From: Rotaria macrura
Lineage: Eukaryota; Rotifera; Eurotatoria; Philodinida; Philodinidae
Direction: 5' to 3'
NCBI GenBank assembly: GCA_900239685.1
Contig: OENT01000791.1
Span: forward strand, 1 to 64,000
DNA: 64,000 nt
In this document: piece after piece, positions 28,201-40,500 of the stretch
How the letters are laid out: each line of letters opens with the position of its first letter
Numbering within the stretch: position 1 is the stretch's first letter
Made by a program: the position numbers and the translations under genes
The notes under the pieces: model-generated
The model's database searches: none
Told to the model about the DNA's origin: nothing
What the model saw: only the letters and a program-made list of their open reading frames with translations

Positions 28201-29704
28201 TTATCGATGCTTTTCTTCGCCCTTCTGTCCCTCCCATTCTTTTCTTTCTCTTCGAGTGATATTAAGTCAAAGAAAAACGAAGTCAACAAGGTGCGTTAAC
28301 GGTAACGAAAAGTATTATTTGTTCATCAAAATTCATTCTTTCGATAGTCATACTGCAAGGAGAAAAAAATCACAAGTGCATACACATCTTCAGGATACAA
28401 AAAGTCAAGAATGAAGAAGATTATACAATTTAATGGTTACCCTCGATACTGATACTATGGTTTTCTTTCAATCTTTCAATCTTCTAGTATCGTTAGTGAT
28501 TGATAATCTCTCATTGTCAATATAATACGATAAGACAAAAGAGAAGACGACAATCAGTTATGCATATTGAACAAAGATGAGTTCACTTCTGTAGAGACAC
28601 TTATTAATAAAGGTCATCTAATATGTTAGGCGAAAGTTGAAAGTTTAAGTGATTTTTATTTCGTTGAGTGAATGAGTGAACTTTTGAAGAAGGATAGACA
28701 ATGAATACAAGTATGAATTCAAGGGAAAGTTATTTTTTTCTCTTGGATGAATTCAACAATTAATGAAATCTTCAAGATATTTTCTGTACTAAACTGTTCC
28801 TTCTTGTTTTCTTTTTGTATAGCAGTATTACACGTGTTTATCTTTTTCCACAATTCTCAAAGCATTTCATTTGACTATCATACATTTGAATTGCTCTATG
28901 AATGATTTATAACAAGAACAATAAAAATTTATTTATTTCAAGGAGGAATGAAAAAAAAAGCTTTCTTGTGCAAAGACTTTAAATATAATTCCTACGTAGA
29001 TATAAAATCCAACAGATCAGAAATACTACATTTGAATCTATGTTTAAAGAAGTCTATTATCATTAATTTATCATGCTTTTGATTATTTTTCTATGTTTTG
29101 AATAATGTTTTTATGATAGATTTGCAGTAAACTCGACATAGGAAAGTTTTTCTAAAATCTAGTTTGAGTAGATTTACTTATTTTTCTTCTACTCTCAAAA
29201 TAAGTTAACTAAAATAAAAGATTACTTTATTCAAATAGTTCTCTAAACCATCTTCTGTAGTTTGAAACATAAAAGCAAAATAAATAGCTTACAATGATTT
29301 AAACCAACCTATCAATTCAATATGTGATCTTAGTACTTCAATAAAAGCATCTAATTCAAAGTGAATTATTGTATATAATCAATGAGAAGAAAATACAAAC
29401 CATTGACTTCGTAAAAGACAGATGATGGTGATCGGTCATCTGATGGTTTAATATCATTATCACTATTACTGGTATCATCATCATCAGTATCATTATCATC
29501 ATCATCGTCATCATCATCATCACCTTCATCATCATCATCACCAGCATCATCAGCATCATCATTGTTGTCTGCCAAATGAGAATAAGATTTTGAAATTGTC
29601 TTATGATACGGTTGATGTTTCGTTTGTATTGGTGAAGATGTCGAGTCATCTTGATCCCTTAATGGTCTGATAAAAGCAGGTGAACGGGATGACGATGAAG
29701 CCAT
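19214..29704 (-). CDS. Large acidic/coiled-coil protein, family not recognised (997 aa)
   Basis: Twenty exons (5' to 3'): 29704-29401, 27911-27805, 27337-27265, 27179-27145, 27086-26778, 26514-26326, 26260-26029, 25700-25447, 25162-25019, 24948-24794, 24728-24701, 24648-24505, 23078-22872, 22559-22512, 22014-21920, 21599-21372, 21304-21233, 21167-21098, 21040-20898, 19370-19214. All phases agree over 2994 nt. Residues 1-100 are Ser-rich with a long Asp run, followed by a basic Lys/Arg patch. A Ser/Pro/Thr-rich linker (exon 5) leads to a helical segment with KLWLKGQTMMSILLRYRHLL. After that almost everything to the C-terminus is heptad-like Glu/Leu/Lys/Arg/Gln coiled coil, ending in SSPTKFS. 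Such architecture is typical of centrosomal, ciliary or Golgi scaffolds, but I cannot assign an orthologue. The start lies 20 nt after an acceptor-like CTTTTAG. Three introns are 1.4-1.5 kb. Confidence 0.8.
23079..24504. other. Large intron 12 of the coiled-coil gene (1.43 kb)
   Basis: AT-rich, phase 0. It contains a 110-codon minus-strand open frame (24065-24397) that starts and ends without splice consistency and has no recognisable domain, so I treat it as non-coding. Confidence 0.7.
29454..29560. repeat. Coding (ATC)n / (GAT)n trinucleotide repeat encoding poly-Asp
   Basis: An imperfect ATC-rich tract on the plus strand reads as GAT codons on the coding strand. It produces the Asp-rich stretch (about residues 49-84) of the coiled-coil protein's first exon. 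It is likely length-variable between alleles. Confidence 0.85.
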
Positions 29705-31523
29705 ATTTAGTTAAAAGTATCGATCTAAAAGCAAGACATCAAATAATTATATTTGATGTCATGAAAAGAAACGGTCTACCGATAGAATAACAAGTCGTGC
29801 ACTAATTGTTTTTTGACTATCTAATACATGCTAAAAGAACTATAGGTAAGTTTTGTGAAATAGAAGACTAAAAGACCTATCATGCAAGATTTAGGCTATG
29901 TGATATCTATTCTACTTGGTTCTTTTTTGAACAGTTTCTTACATTATTGTTATTATTATTGTTCTTTCATGCAGCACAATAGTAGGTGAAATAGTTTTCT
30001 TTCTTCTTATCATATATAATAAGATAAGATGAAGCAAACTCTTCTCGTACGTCGAAACCTTTAATTAAAAGACATACATTCGAATATGATGGCCATGTAT
30101 TTCAAAAAGCAACATTGAAGCTAATGAAGTCTTGCGTTTTGACTCGTTTTTTTTCTCTTTCATTCGTGTTATGAATTTCGTTCTCTGTTCAAATAAAATG
30201 ATCATTTAACGTTCGTTTTTATTAAAATTACGTTGCAAGCTAACTAAGGTTTCTGAAAAACCATATTTGGCGGATTGATTGATTTTTCAAAATAAGCATA
30301 ATCGAAGCTTTCATCTTGTTATGAAAGAAAGAAGTTTACAAAGGTTTCGCTTACGTACTTTTTTCAAGGTAATTGATGCTATCGAAATTACAAAATATAT
30401 TCTTATTTCAAACGATGTTCAAAAAAGTCTACATAATTACGATATTGAATGTTATTTGTTAACAATTTGGTCATCATATATGACTTTGACATAAAAAACT
30501 CGCTTCAAAACTTGATCGAATCAATAGAATATATTCATTTATAAAATTCATAAAGTTGTTGACATTGAAAATTCAACACATAGCTTTTAGTTTTTCATAT
30601 TTCTGATACTAATGAGAGCGAATCTGATATTTCTTGTTAGAGAGAAAATAAATATGTTTTTTTTTATTGTAGAAGCAATATCGCACATAACAGTTTTTTG
30701 CATGATTAACTGTATGTAGAGAACTGCCTATGGAAAACAAGCAGTTTTACTTAGTAAAATTCAGTTAATTTTATTCATTTAACAACCGAAAATCCTCTAT
30801 TACAGTTTATCCTTCACAAAATCAAGAATTGCATTTTTCATGCTTTTCAATAATTCAAAAGAAAATGTTGACTTTTGTTACATTATGTATTTTTAGTAAT
30901 TAATTTGAATTTTTCATTCAAATAAACGACAACTTTGAAATTAGAATTGTTCTTTCAATTGTTCATGCTACGATTGACAAAAGCGAATTAGTAATATTTC
31001 GAAGTTTTCATGTTTTTTTTCATTATGACTCAAAAAAGAATATTTTTTAAAAGTATTATTGTAAAATCTTACATTGTTGAATAAATATCTTCTCATTGAA
31101 ATCATTGAGTTGTTTGCGTTTTTTATTCTTCGTCTCGAATCATCACCAATAATCGACAGATAGACACAGCATTGTTATCTGAAGTATTATCGTACATAGA
31201 CTTAGTTGATGTTTGATCAATCGGTGATGACCACAATAGAATATATCGTGAAGTGTTTCTTTTAATGTTGTTAACCGTGAAAACAATATGGAAAACCACA
31301 CAAACATTCAATAGTGTACGATGAAGTCGAATTCGTTAGAATGATAAGAGAAAACACAACAAACAACATAGTTTTCTGTTTTATTTTTTCCCTCGCCCCC
31401 GTTTTCTTCTTAAACATACACAATTACGAAAACTACAGTGACAAATAATAAGAGTTTGTTATCCTATGAGACAGAAAATGAAAATGAAAATGAAATTATA
31501 TAATTATTTTTATGATTTTTGTT
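29705..31523. other. Intergenic region between coiled-coil gene 5' end and DZANK1 3' end
   Basis: 1.8 kb of AT-rich DNA. It holds the leader (acceptor-like AG at 29725-29726 on the minus strand) and presumed promoter of the coiled-coil gene, and the DZANK1 3' UTR. The plus-strand 71-codon frame at 30279-30494 has no recognisable family. Confidence 0.6.
31380..31385 (-). terminator. Candidate polyadenylation signal for DZANK1
   Basis: TTTATT on the plus strand, i.e. AATAAA on the coding strand, about 140 bp after the DZANK1 stop codon. Confidence 0.45.
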
Positions 31524-34500
31524 CTATGATGAACGATGACCATCGACAGTTGTTGATCGTGCATGATTGTCATAATTATGATTCTGATAATAATTGTAGA
31601 TTTTCATTTGTCTATCGATCATTTGTTGACCTTGATGTGATGCTAAAACTTGCATTAATTCTGGACAGTTCTGTTTTGTTGCAACATCGATAACACTCTC
31701 TTTTCTATCGTTCATCCATGTTATTTCACCTCCAGTTCTTAAAAAGAAAAAAGAAAACAACGAAATAAATTGATTTTTCACTAGTCATTAAAAAGAAAGC
31801 TAAAACTTACTTTAGAAGTATTTTCAATGGTTCAATACCATTGTATCCGAGATAACAACTTTCATGTAAAGCTGTATTGCCATTTCTGAAACAGAAGCAT
31901 GACATTTTATCCATAGAAGGAATTCCTTAAAATCAAAAGTAAAGATTTACAGTGCTCAAAAAAGGAAACTTATCGAGAAATTGTCATTAGTTTCTTTTGA
32001 AGTTGAGCAAAACGTTTTTTTTTATTACTCTTCAGTTAAACCTTGAACTCACTTCTTGATTCTTTACAATGATATTCAAATTCTCATGTAATATAATTCT
32101 ATAATAAATTGTTGTCAGTCTTGAAGAACGTAATGCTTTCATTTATGATTAATGGTATAAAAGTGCTAGACTAAACTTTACTTTTAACGTATGACGATAA
32201 CAAATGATTGTTGACATTTGATAGTGTTTGAGTTGGCAATAATCAGATCTTTACTACAGATGTGTATGACGATGTTCCCTTATAAAATACTTATCAATGA
32301 TTGAAACTTATACGAACATTTTTCAGTGAGAGAGTTGTCTTAAAAATTCTTGAATTTAGAAACACATATCTCATTAAAAGCGCTAAGAAAAAAGAGAATT
32401 CAGTTTTCCCATTGGAAATGATGAAGACAAGTTTATCGCTTTTTATCGATATAAAACTAAAAATTAAGAACCTCACACATGTATAACCTATGCTTTCGAG
32501 TTCAAAATTTTATATAAAAAAACCAGAAGAAAGACGGCAGCTCAGAGATTTTGAAAACTATTACAAGAGAAACGTTTTTCTTGATGATATACGATTCGGT
32601 TAATTTCTTCATGAGCTTAAATAGTATATTTCCGTTATGAAGCAGTGGAGAGTAAAAGATCGAATAGGTCATTTTATGATTTAAATCTTTTGATAACATT
32701 ACTAAATTCTTGAGTTTGATTTATAGATAATAGATCTCCTAAAATGTTTGATAAATGGAATACAAGGTTTATCTGTCGAATTTCGATGAGTATTCCAAAG
32801 AAAATATTTTACATATACGTATACAAGAAATGTTTTGCTCTTCTACTGATTTGAATGGATTCATCACGTTCGTTCTTCTTAGACAGAACTCTCGATGCGA
32901 ATACTAGCTATATGTTCATAGACATCAATTCATCTTCGTTTGTATCTGGATTGTCTCCGTTTCAAGAATGATCAAGATTACTTAATTCAGATAGAGAGAA
33001 ATTAATTCCAATCAATGAATTATTTCTATACATAAAGGCTAATACTATTCATATAACATTCTCCGATGGATTACATAGTACATGAGTATATAAAATCATG
33101 GAGATCTGACTATAAGAATCTTTTTCGGCTATAAAAAAATATTAATATGCCAATTCGTATCTTTATTCTGTGAGTTTCAATTATATCTGTAACCTTTCTT
33201 TTCGCTTTTACAACCATGAATGAAAATCATATAACTATGTTATCATTCACCTATTTTCGAGATCATCATGTGCACCTCTTTTGTCCGCTATCGCGTGAAT
33301 CATTTCATTTGTGGTACAAAATATATACATAACTTTAAAGAAATTCAATTCATGCAATTCTTGAACATAAGTGATTTCGAAGAATAAAATGGCTCGAAAA
33401 AAAAACTAATCACTTACGGGCCTCGTGCATCTAATTTAGCTTTTCCTTCTTTAATAAGTATTTCTAAACATTCATTGTGACGATTTCGCACAGCCAATTG
33501 AAGAACCGTATAATTTTCTTTATTACGTATATTAGCATCAGCACCTTCTTTTAATAATTGTTTTACTTCTTTTAATACATCTATATGATTCGATAATTTT
33601 TTAGTATCATCACTTTTTCTTTCAAGTAATTTAAGTAAGGCACGATTCGGTTGCTAGAATAACCAATACATGATTAAACTAAAACTTAACTCATGCATTC
33701 AAGCTTACACTTTCATTGCCAGCAGCACTCGCTGATTGTGGTCGTTTTCTTGTACGTTTTTTAACTTTTGCCGATTTACTTTTTTCTCTAGTATATTCAT
33801 CTATGTAGAAATAGGTATGAAGTCTTAAAAATTAGAAATTCCTTTATGTAAAAGCATACCATCAGAATTAAATGTACTTGAAAATGTTGAACTTCGTTCA
33901 CTATTCATCGCATATTGTCCATTTGTTTCATCAATATAAAATGCCGACTGCGAAAGATTTTCTGGTTTACGAAATACAGCTTGAATCGTTACTTGATACG
34001 CATTTTCATGTACTGTTGCATGAATCATTTTACTCATACGCGGCTCTCCTATATAGTTAAAAAGAAAGCAAAAAATAATTGATTAGTTGTTAGAATAGCA
34101 AGCCACTATTATTCAAACTTGATTGGATTGGATGTTTCTTTTTAAATGAGATTTAAAATTTTTAGATTGATGATACTTAACCTTTGAAATTGTTGACTGA
34201 TCAAATCAATAAAATAATCAATTTTTCTACATCGCGCATGAAGATTTTTCCAGATCGATATCTTTGACAATAAAAATACTCGACTTGATTCAAACAGTTA
34301 TCTGATCTATGATCTTTTTCATGTAATTGTTATGAAATAGTTTCAAAAGGAATCAAAAGCTCGCTGAACAAACAAGACAAGTTTTAATGCCTCAGGTATT
34401 CTCGTGGAAACTTCATCGTGTCAAGGAGTAGTCTCTGTACTATTGTATAATAGATTTTGACATTTTCGTATGTTAACGAGTAGTTTCTGTTATAAGAAAT

Positions 34501-37500
34501 TTCCATAGCAACTATTGTTTCAGGTAAGTTTCATTTAGGAGACTATTCCCAATAGAATATGACATTTCATATCACAGTCACTATTTGACCATGAATATAA
34601 ATTTTCATATGTTGAACGACATAAACTATGCCATAAGGTTGTACTCCCATCTATTCGTATGTGGAAATGCTCATCAATGACAAATCGCCTGTGAGACAGA
34701 ATCAGATGCATCATAGATGTAACTATCTGTGAATATTTTGAAAAAAAATACGATGCATGACTAATAACTATTTACGTAATGTTTTCATCAGAATAACGCA
34801 ATCATGTGCTTCTTTGGATGACAGAAAATTCAATGATGAATGAAGATTTGAAACTTTGTACGGTAACGACGATGAGCAAGAATAATTTACTCGGAAAAGT
34901 CCACTTTTCTTTCGAATTCGATCTATTCTATAATATAAGTGTCAAAATCAACGGGAGTACATGTGCGATACGGTAAAAATTGCTTTGATCATAGTCCTCA
35001 TTAAAAATCAGAAGCATCAATCGATCTGAGGATTTTAATACCGACTCTGTTCATGAATAGATACCTCTACACACATTTCAAGTAAGTATCCAACACGTTT
35101 CATTGATAATAATTTACTTGTTTGAACTCTTTATAGTGTTTGAATGCTTATATAGAAATGATACAATGTTCTTTGTGAGCATTAAAATGCCATTCAGCAC
35201 TTTCAAACATTTCCCTGTAAGTAAATTTGTGGCAGTTCCAATTCTAGAGTTCGCAAGAATTGAAGTTGTATACTAGATTACTGTACCGAGAGTTATGCTA
35301 TCTCACATATCCAAGTAGACAAAATATTGGAAAACTTGTTTTAACACTGAAAACGATGAAAAGCAAAGTTAGCGTTAAAACGGTTTACGTAACTAATGTC
35401 GAAAATAAAAATGTCGAAAGTAAAAATGTCGAAAAGGAAAAATGTCGAAAAGGGAAAATGTCGAAAAGGGAAAATGTCGAAAAGAAAAATGTCGAAAAGG
35501 GAAAATGTCGAAAATAAAAATGTCGAAAAGGGAAAATGTCGAAAAGGGAAAATGTCGAAAATAAAAATGTCGAAAAGGGAAAATGTCGAAAATAAAAATG
35601 TCGATAGGTAAAAATGTAGAATGGTAAAAATGTAGAAAAGTAACAACGTCGAAAGGACAACGCTGAAAAAGCTTGACTTTTCGGAATTTTCCCTGCAATA
35701 TAATGAAAAGAATTGTTTGAAAAATGAAGAAGGAAGATGCTGCCAAAAGGAAATTGTTGTGAGGATTCATGTCCTTGTTGTTCAACTTATTGGATAACTT
35801 CATTGTCCAATCATGCGTCGGAAAACAACTCTCGCCAGTCACGAGTGATGAAAGGAATCACAGAAAAGAAATTGTATCGAAGATCGATAAAGAGCTCGAG
35901 CGTGAAAATGACAAGTATATGGGTACTGTTACTGAAGTGTCTAATACTACTGCTGCCAATTTATCGTTCATTAAATCGAACAAAGGTCAACCGCTGTTAG
36001 TTATGAACGATTATGTGTACAAGTGCAACAAGAAATCCGCCAAAAGAAAGTACTGGGTTTGCATAGTTAGTGGTTGTTTAATGTACGTCCACACCACTTT
36101 GGACGATGTGCATATCGATGGAACGAACAACATATGCGAAGGTGAGAAAACGCACTGTTCGATTAGACAACTATTTCACGTTTTTTCTTATTGAAGGCTA
36201 TCATAGCAGAATGAACTCTCGACTTCTACAAAATCATCCGAACATTTGGCAATTCATTAATTTCTTGCAGCGGGAAGAGAAACAAGTCAGTGATAATGGC
36301 TCAATGGTCGAGCGGCGCATCGAAGAAAAAGAACTACCGAACATCGGTAATATAGCATCGCATCAACACTTTATACAAACGATGCGGTGACAATCTTATC
36401 GATGCATCCGGCCTGCTTACAGGATTGTCCTTTGTAGTAGCGAAAAAGGCCAAATGATTCTGTTCAGATTATATTGAAGTTAGCAAAGCCAACTATCCAT
36501 GCGTTGATTTTGTTTATTGATTTTAAGTTTCCCTCGTTCAAAAGAAAAATAAAGAGTCATTTCACATTTTATTGAAAATATTCTTCTTGCGACTAATTTA
36601 ATCTTCGATATTTTAGTCTTTCGACATTTTTATCTTTCGACGTTTTTACTTTTCGACGTTTTTACCTTTCGACGTTTTTACCTTTCGACATTTTTACTCT
36701 CGACCTTTTCCCTTTTCGACCTTTTATCTTTCGACATTTTCCATTTTCGACATTTTTACCTTTCGACATTTTTAAAAAAAGGTTTTCGACATTTTTACTT
36801 TTCGACCAAAGTTGGTATCACCGTTAAAACGTATTATTTCTATATACTAGAATATCAGGGTCATTTAGCTCGAAAAACTAGAAGTTATTTTTGCTGATTT
36901 CATCCGCTGAAAATTAAAACTTGCATAAATTAGCATCTTGTATAAAATAATGTTTCTTTCTAATTAGCGTAAAGGTTTCAAAATCACGATTGTATTTTGG
37001 GAGTTTAAACATATTTTTCTAGATTTCTATCTGCTTGTGTAACTAATTGGTGTTAAACAAAAAAATTCAGATCTATTCACAACACTGCCACAGAGTTGTT
37101 GAAATATTCGATTCCAAACGTAATTAAGGTACGAAAAAAAGATACAAATGAGGGGATTCTAATCGACTATCTGTAAGTGACAATAAACAAATAGCAAGTA
37201 AACCGTTCCTCTCAATCCCTTTCGCGTTGTAGTTTATGGCACTATTTTGTGTAAAAAGAGATGACTCGATGAGACGATGTAAGGTAAATTTCTTTGAGAG
37301 AAAGTCATAGAAAATCGAACGAAACAAACACTTTCAAGACATCCAAATGTACACTTGTTTGAGAATAATTAAAAGAATTAGAATAACATTTGATTCAAAG
37401 TAATCTTTCTAAATTTTTCATGTCTTACCAATTAATGATCGAAAATCGGGTCGATTTACGGCATAAGCTTTTAAATGAGCACAAACGTGATCCATTTGTT

Positions 37501-40500
37501 GTCTCCAATAGCCTTTTCCTGGACTAACTGCTGTTAGTATAGGTCGACGTTCTTTAAATTCTCTATCCGCTTGTAATTGTTTATTTTGTGCAATTAATAG
37601 ATCAATTTCCTTGGCACTTGGATAATAGATTCCATGTGTTTGTGTTGATATTTCGCTCTTTGTTATTAAATAAGGTTGACGATAATGACTAAATGTTGCA
37701 TTAGCATTCAACCATGTTGAACCAGCCGATGGACGTGATAAAGACTAGAAGACGAACCTTGGTCATCTATGACGTACCTAAAAAATTCGACTTACTCCAG
37801 CAATCATTGATGATGCTGAAACATTCAAATCATTTCTAAGATGTGCATCCATAACACGCAACGGAGGTTCAATCACACAGCCACATGTTAAACAAAATTT
37901 TGCATAAGGATCATTTTGTGAACGACATTTCGTACATTGTATTGGCATAGAAGATTTTTCTGGTTGTGCGCCACACCAATCACAATAGCGTGCGTCAGCA
38001 TTATTTAAGCGAAAACATTTTGAACATGTCATCATTGTACCTGTAGGTTTCGGTGCTAATGGTACAGATACTGTCGCTTGAACTTGCTATGAAGATAAGG
38101 AAAAACAATAGAATTTCTATATAGAAAAGATGTTCAAGGATGAATTTACAGGCGATGTTGTCGACATTAGTTTATTTTCACATATAATACATGTACGTAA
38201 ATGTATTGGATTTGATGCTTTACAATGTGGACATAAAATTTTTGTCTTTAATAAAAAACAATAAATGAGAACAATTAAGTATTTTATTAAGAATCAAATA
38301 ACCTGATTTTGAACATTAACTCGATGTTGATAGTCAGGTGTAAGCGGCGTTTCACAGACAACACAGATGTCCGAATTAAATGGAACTGTTGATTTACAAT
38401 TAGCGCATGTACCAAGCTTTAGAAAAGAAATAGTTGTTTTTTTTTCGATTAGATGCATTCAAGTATATTACCGAATGGCCATCTGATTGATTTAATCGAA
38501 GTTGAGTTTGAGTGAGATTTTGCCATGGAAGACCACATTCACTGCAAAATCGTGCATATAAATCACCTGTTCTTGGTGCGAAACAATGAGCACATCTGAA
38601 TACAAGGAAATAGATGAAAACGAAATTGAAGTTTGCCATAAAACGAACCGAAGAAAATCGATTTGCTTTTGAAGACGACCTGCTTGTGCTTGTGGATCTG
38701 GAGGTACATAACGTGGTGGTTTTTCTTGTACAATGGATTCATTAGCTGTACGTTGCATAGATTCTAGTATAGGGAATTGAATTAAAAAAAACATGGTAAA
38801 GCATATTCTTAGTCTGGATCAATACCTGATAGTTTTTGCTGCATTTGTTGATTTTCATCTTGTATTTTTTTTATTAATTCCTATGAATAAATGAATTTTA
38901 AATTGTTTTTTTTTCGTTTCAGTTTATTCTATGAAAATATCAAAGTTTACCAATGAATAGTTCACTGGAAACTGAAAAATGGAGATCAAGTACTTTTATA
39001 TATACTGAGAAGGATCAAACATAATTTATGTCACAGCTTATCAGTTTATGTACGCCTTTTTTCTTTACAAACATCTAAAATGTCTATTGTACTTTAATTA
39101 TCAAAGAACTCTATTACATAATAGCAACAGAACTCAATCTAAACAAGAAACTGCGCTATTCTCTGTGTATTGACATATGATTTCAAAAGAATACCAAAGT
39201 AAATATATTGCGTGAAGACCCACGGAAAATAACGCATTAGTACGATGCAAAAACGAAAGGGATTGCTTGATCTACTTTATAAAAAAAAGCATGTCTTCTG
39301 ATGGATATTAAAAAACTGAAATTCGAAAAAGAAAAAGAAAAGGAAATGTATGTTTAAATATATTTGTTCATCCGAAATTTTAGCTTTTTATAGACACTGA
39401 CAATATTGAACTGAAAGACGGCCTACAACTTTACACAATGCAAAAGTGTAAGTTTTGCATACTTCGAAAAAAGGCAACATACTTTATTAGCTGATGATTG
39501 AATGAACATGTTTAACCTGTTGCCTGCATCATTCGTATATTTATGAACAAAGATTGTAGTATGTGTATAGTAACTTTTCTTATCTTCTCTCTTTTCTTTA
39601 GTCTTTTAGTATCAGAAATCCGATGCACGGTATTTCTTTATAAGTAGTCTCAAGTATCAAAGACTGTATTATTGGCTTAACAATTGATGAGGATGCATTA
39701 ACTCTCACAACTAATAACTTTATAATACTCCTTGAAATGGTAGAGATTTTTTTTAATCCAAGAATCCGTGGCGTTTTTGAATACTATAACTGTCATTAAC
39801 GTTTTCTTCTTACAAAATATTATACATTCAAAGTTCTTTAGATTTGCACGTTGACATGAAATCGTAAAAATTTCATCGCAGTTTCTCGTCGAACAATGAC
39901 ACAAGGCTTCAAGCAATGCATCATATAGGAACCCATCTATTTGATCACCTTTAAAGAAAAAAGAGCTTTGAATGAAGGATTACAGTTGAATTTGGATTTA
40001 AGAGGGACAATATTTATTATCGTCAGATTTCTACTACTTCTAGTCGCTCAGATTCACAGCTCATCTTCACTTATACTGCTGCATACAAGAATTTTTATAT
40101 GATCATATAACAATAATAATTTTGCGTAACAATATATAGTATGTATGATAAACTGAATAAATGCATTCATCTTAGACATGATAAACAGGTCCAACTATCT
40201 TACAAATTTGTTCAAACACAAAGGAAGTTGCCACTTTGACATGTCATTAGTTAATATAGATAACTTACCTTTCTCTCTTGTTGCACTTCATATGTAAATC
40301 TATTTTCATGTTCATCTGTAGGCGACTGATCTGGATTAACAATTTCTACTTCAAATGTTTTTGCCACAATTCTACTTTCTCGCAAGCCATCTCTAAAGAA
40401 ACAAACAAACAAATAAAGAACATAATGTTTTCTTTTTATTAATTTCATTGTGTGCTTTTTACTTTGACACGGCTATTGCTTTAATGGTTACTTTCTGAGC

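Larger units (their letters stand above)
35383..36821 (+). mobile_element. Foldback-like MULE element with FLYWCH gene
   Basis: A 1439-bp insertion bounded by a 10-bp duplication. Both ends begin GT, then 13 bases including a shared AACT at the same offset, then GTCGAAAA: 15 nt from each edge to the first repeat unit. Inside each end is an array of a 15-16 bp unit (consensus around GTCGAAAAGGGAAAAT), about 17 units on the left (35398-35660) and about 12 on the right (36603-36806), in opposite orientation. Such terminal inverted repeats built from tandem repeats are the hallmark of Foldback elements, whose FB-NOF version carries a MULE transposase. Here the interior holds one spliced gene (35769-36390) and an AATAAA at 36548-36553. 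The transposase core is absent, so the copy is presumably non-autonomous. It sits in a DZANK1 intron, its gene antisense to the host. Confidence 0.85.
34049..37428. other. 3.4-kb DZANK1 intron hosting a Foldback-like element
   Basis: The longest DZANK1 intron, phase 1, between the segment ending ...DFRSLIG and the one beginning EPRMSKMIH. Removing 35383-36821 and one copy of the duplicated decamer would leave about 1.9 kb, close to the other long introns of the window. The flanks 34049-35372 and 36832-37428 are plain AT-rich DNA. Confidence 0.85.

Noticed and set aside
29356-29649. Met-rich alternative frame over the poly-Asp tract
   Set aside because: Shadow of the GAT repeat (read as ATG); the Asp frame continues through consistent splice sites.
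35398-35660. Regularly spaced short repeats resembling a CRISPR array
   Set aside because: Units are contiguous with no unique spacers, the genome is eukaryotic, and the array is mirrored at 36603-36806 as an inverted terminus.
35341-35842. Long minus-strand open frames of 90-149 codons over the repeat array
   Set aside because: They are translations of a stop-free tandem repeat (Phe/Asp/Ile/Arg periodicity), open in several frames at once.
36300-36330. tRNA D-arm-like word GGCTCAATGGTCGAGCGGC
   Set aside because: No matching acceptor stem, anticodon arm or T-loop around it; it lies inside the FLYWCH-fusion coding exon.
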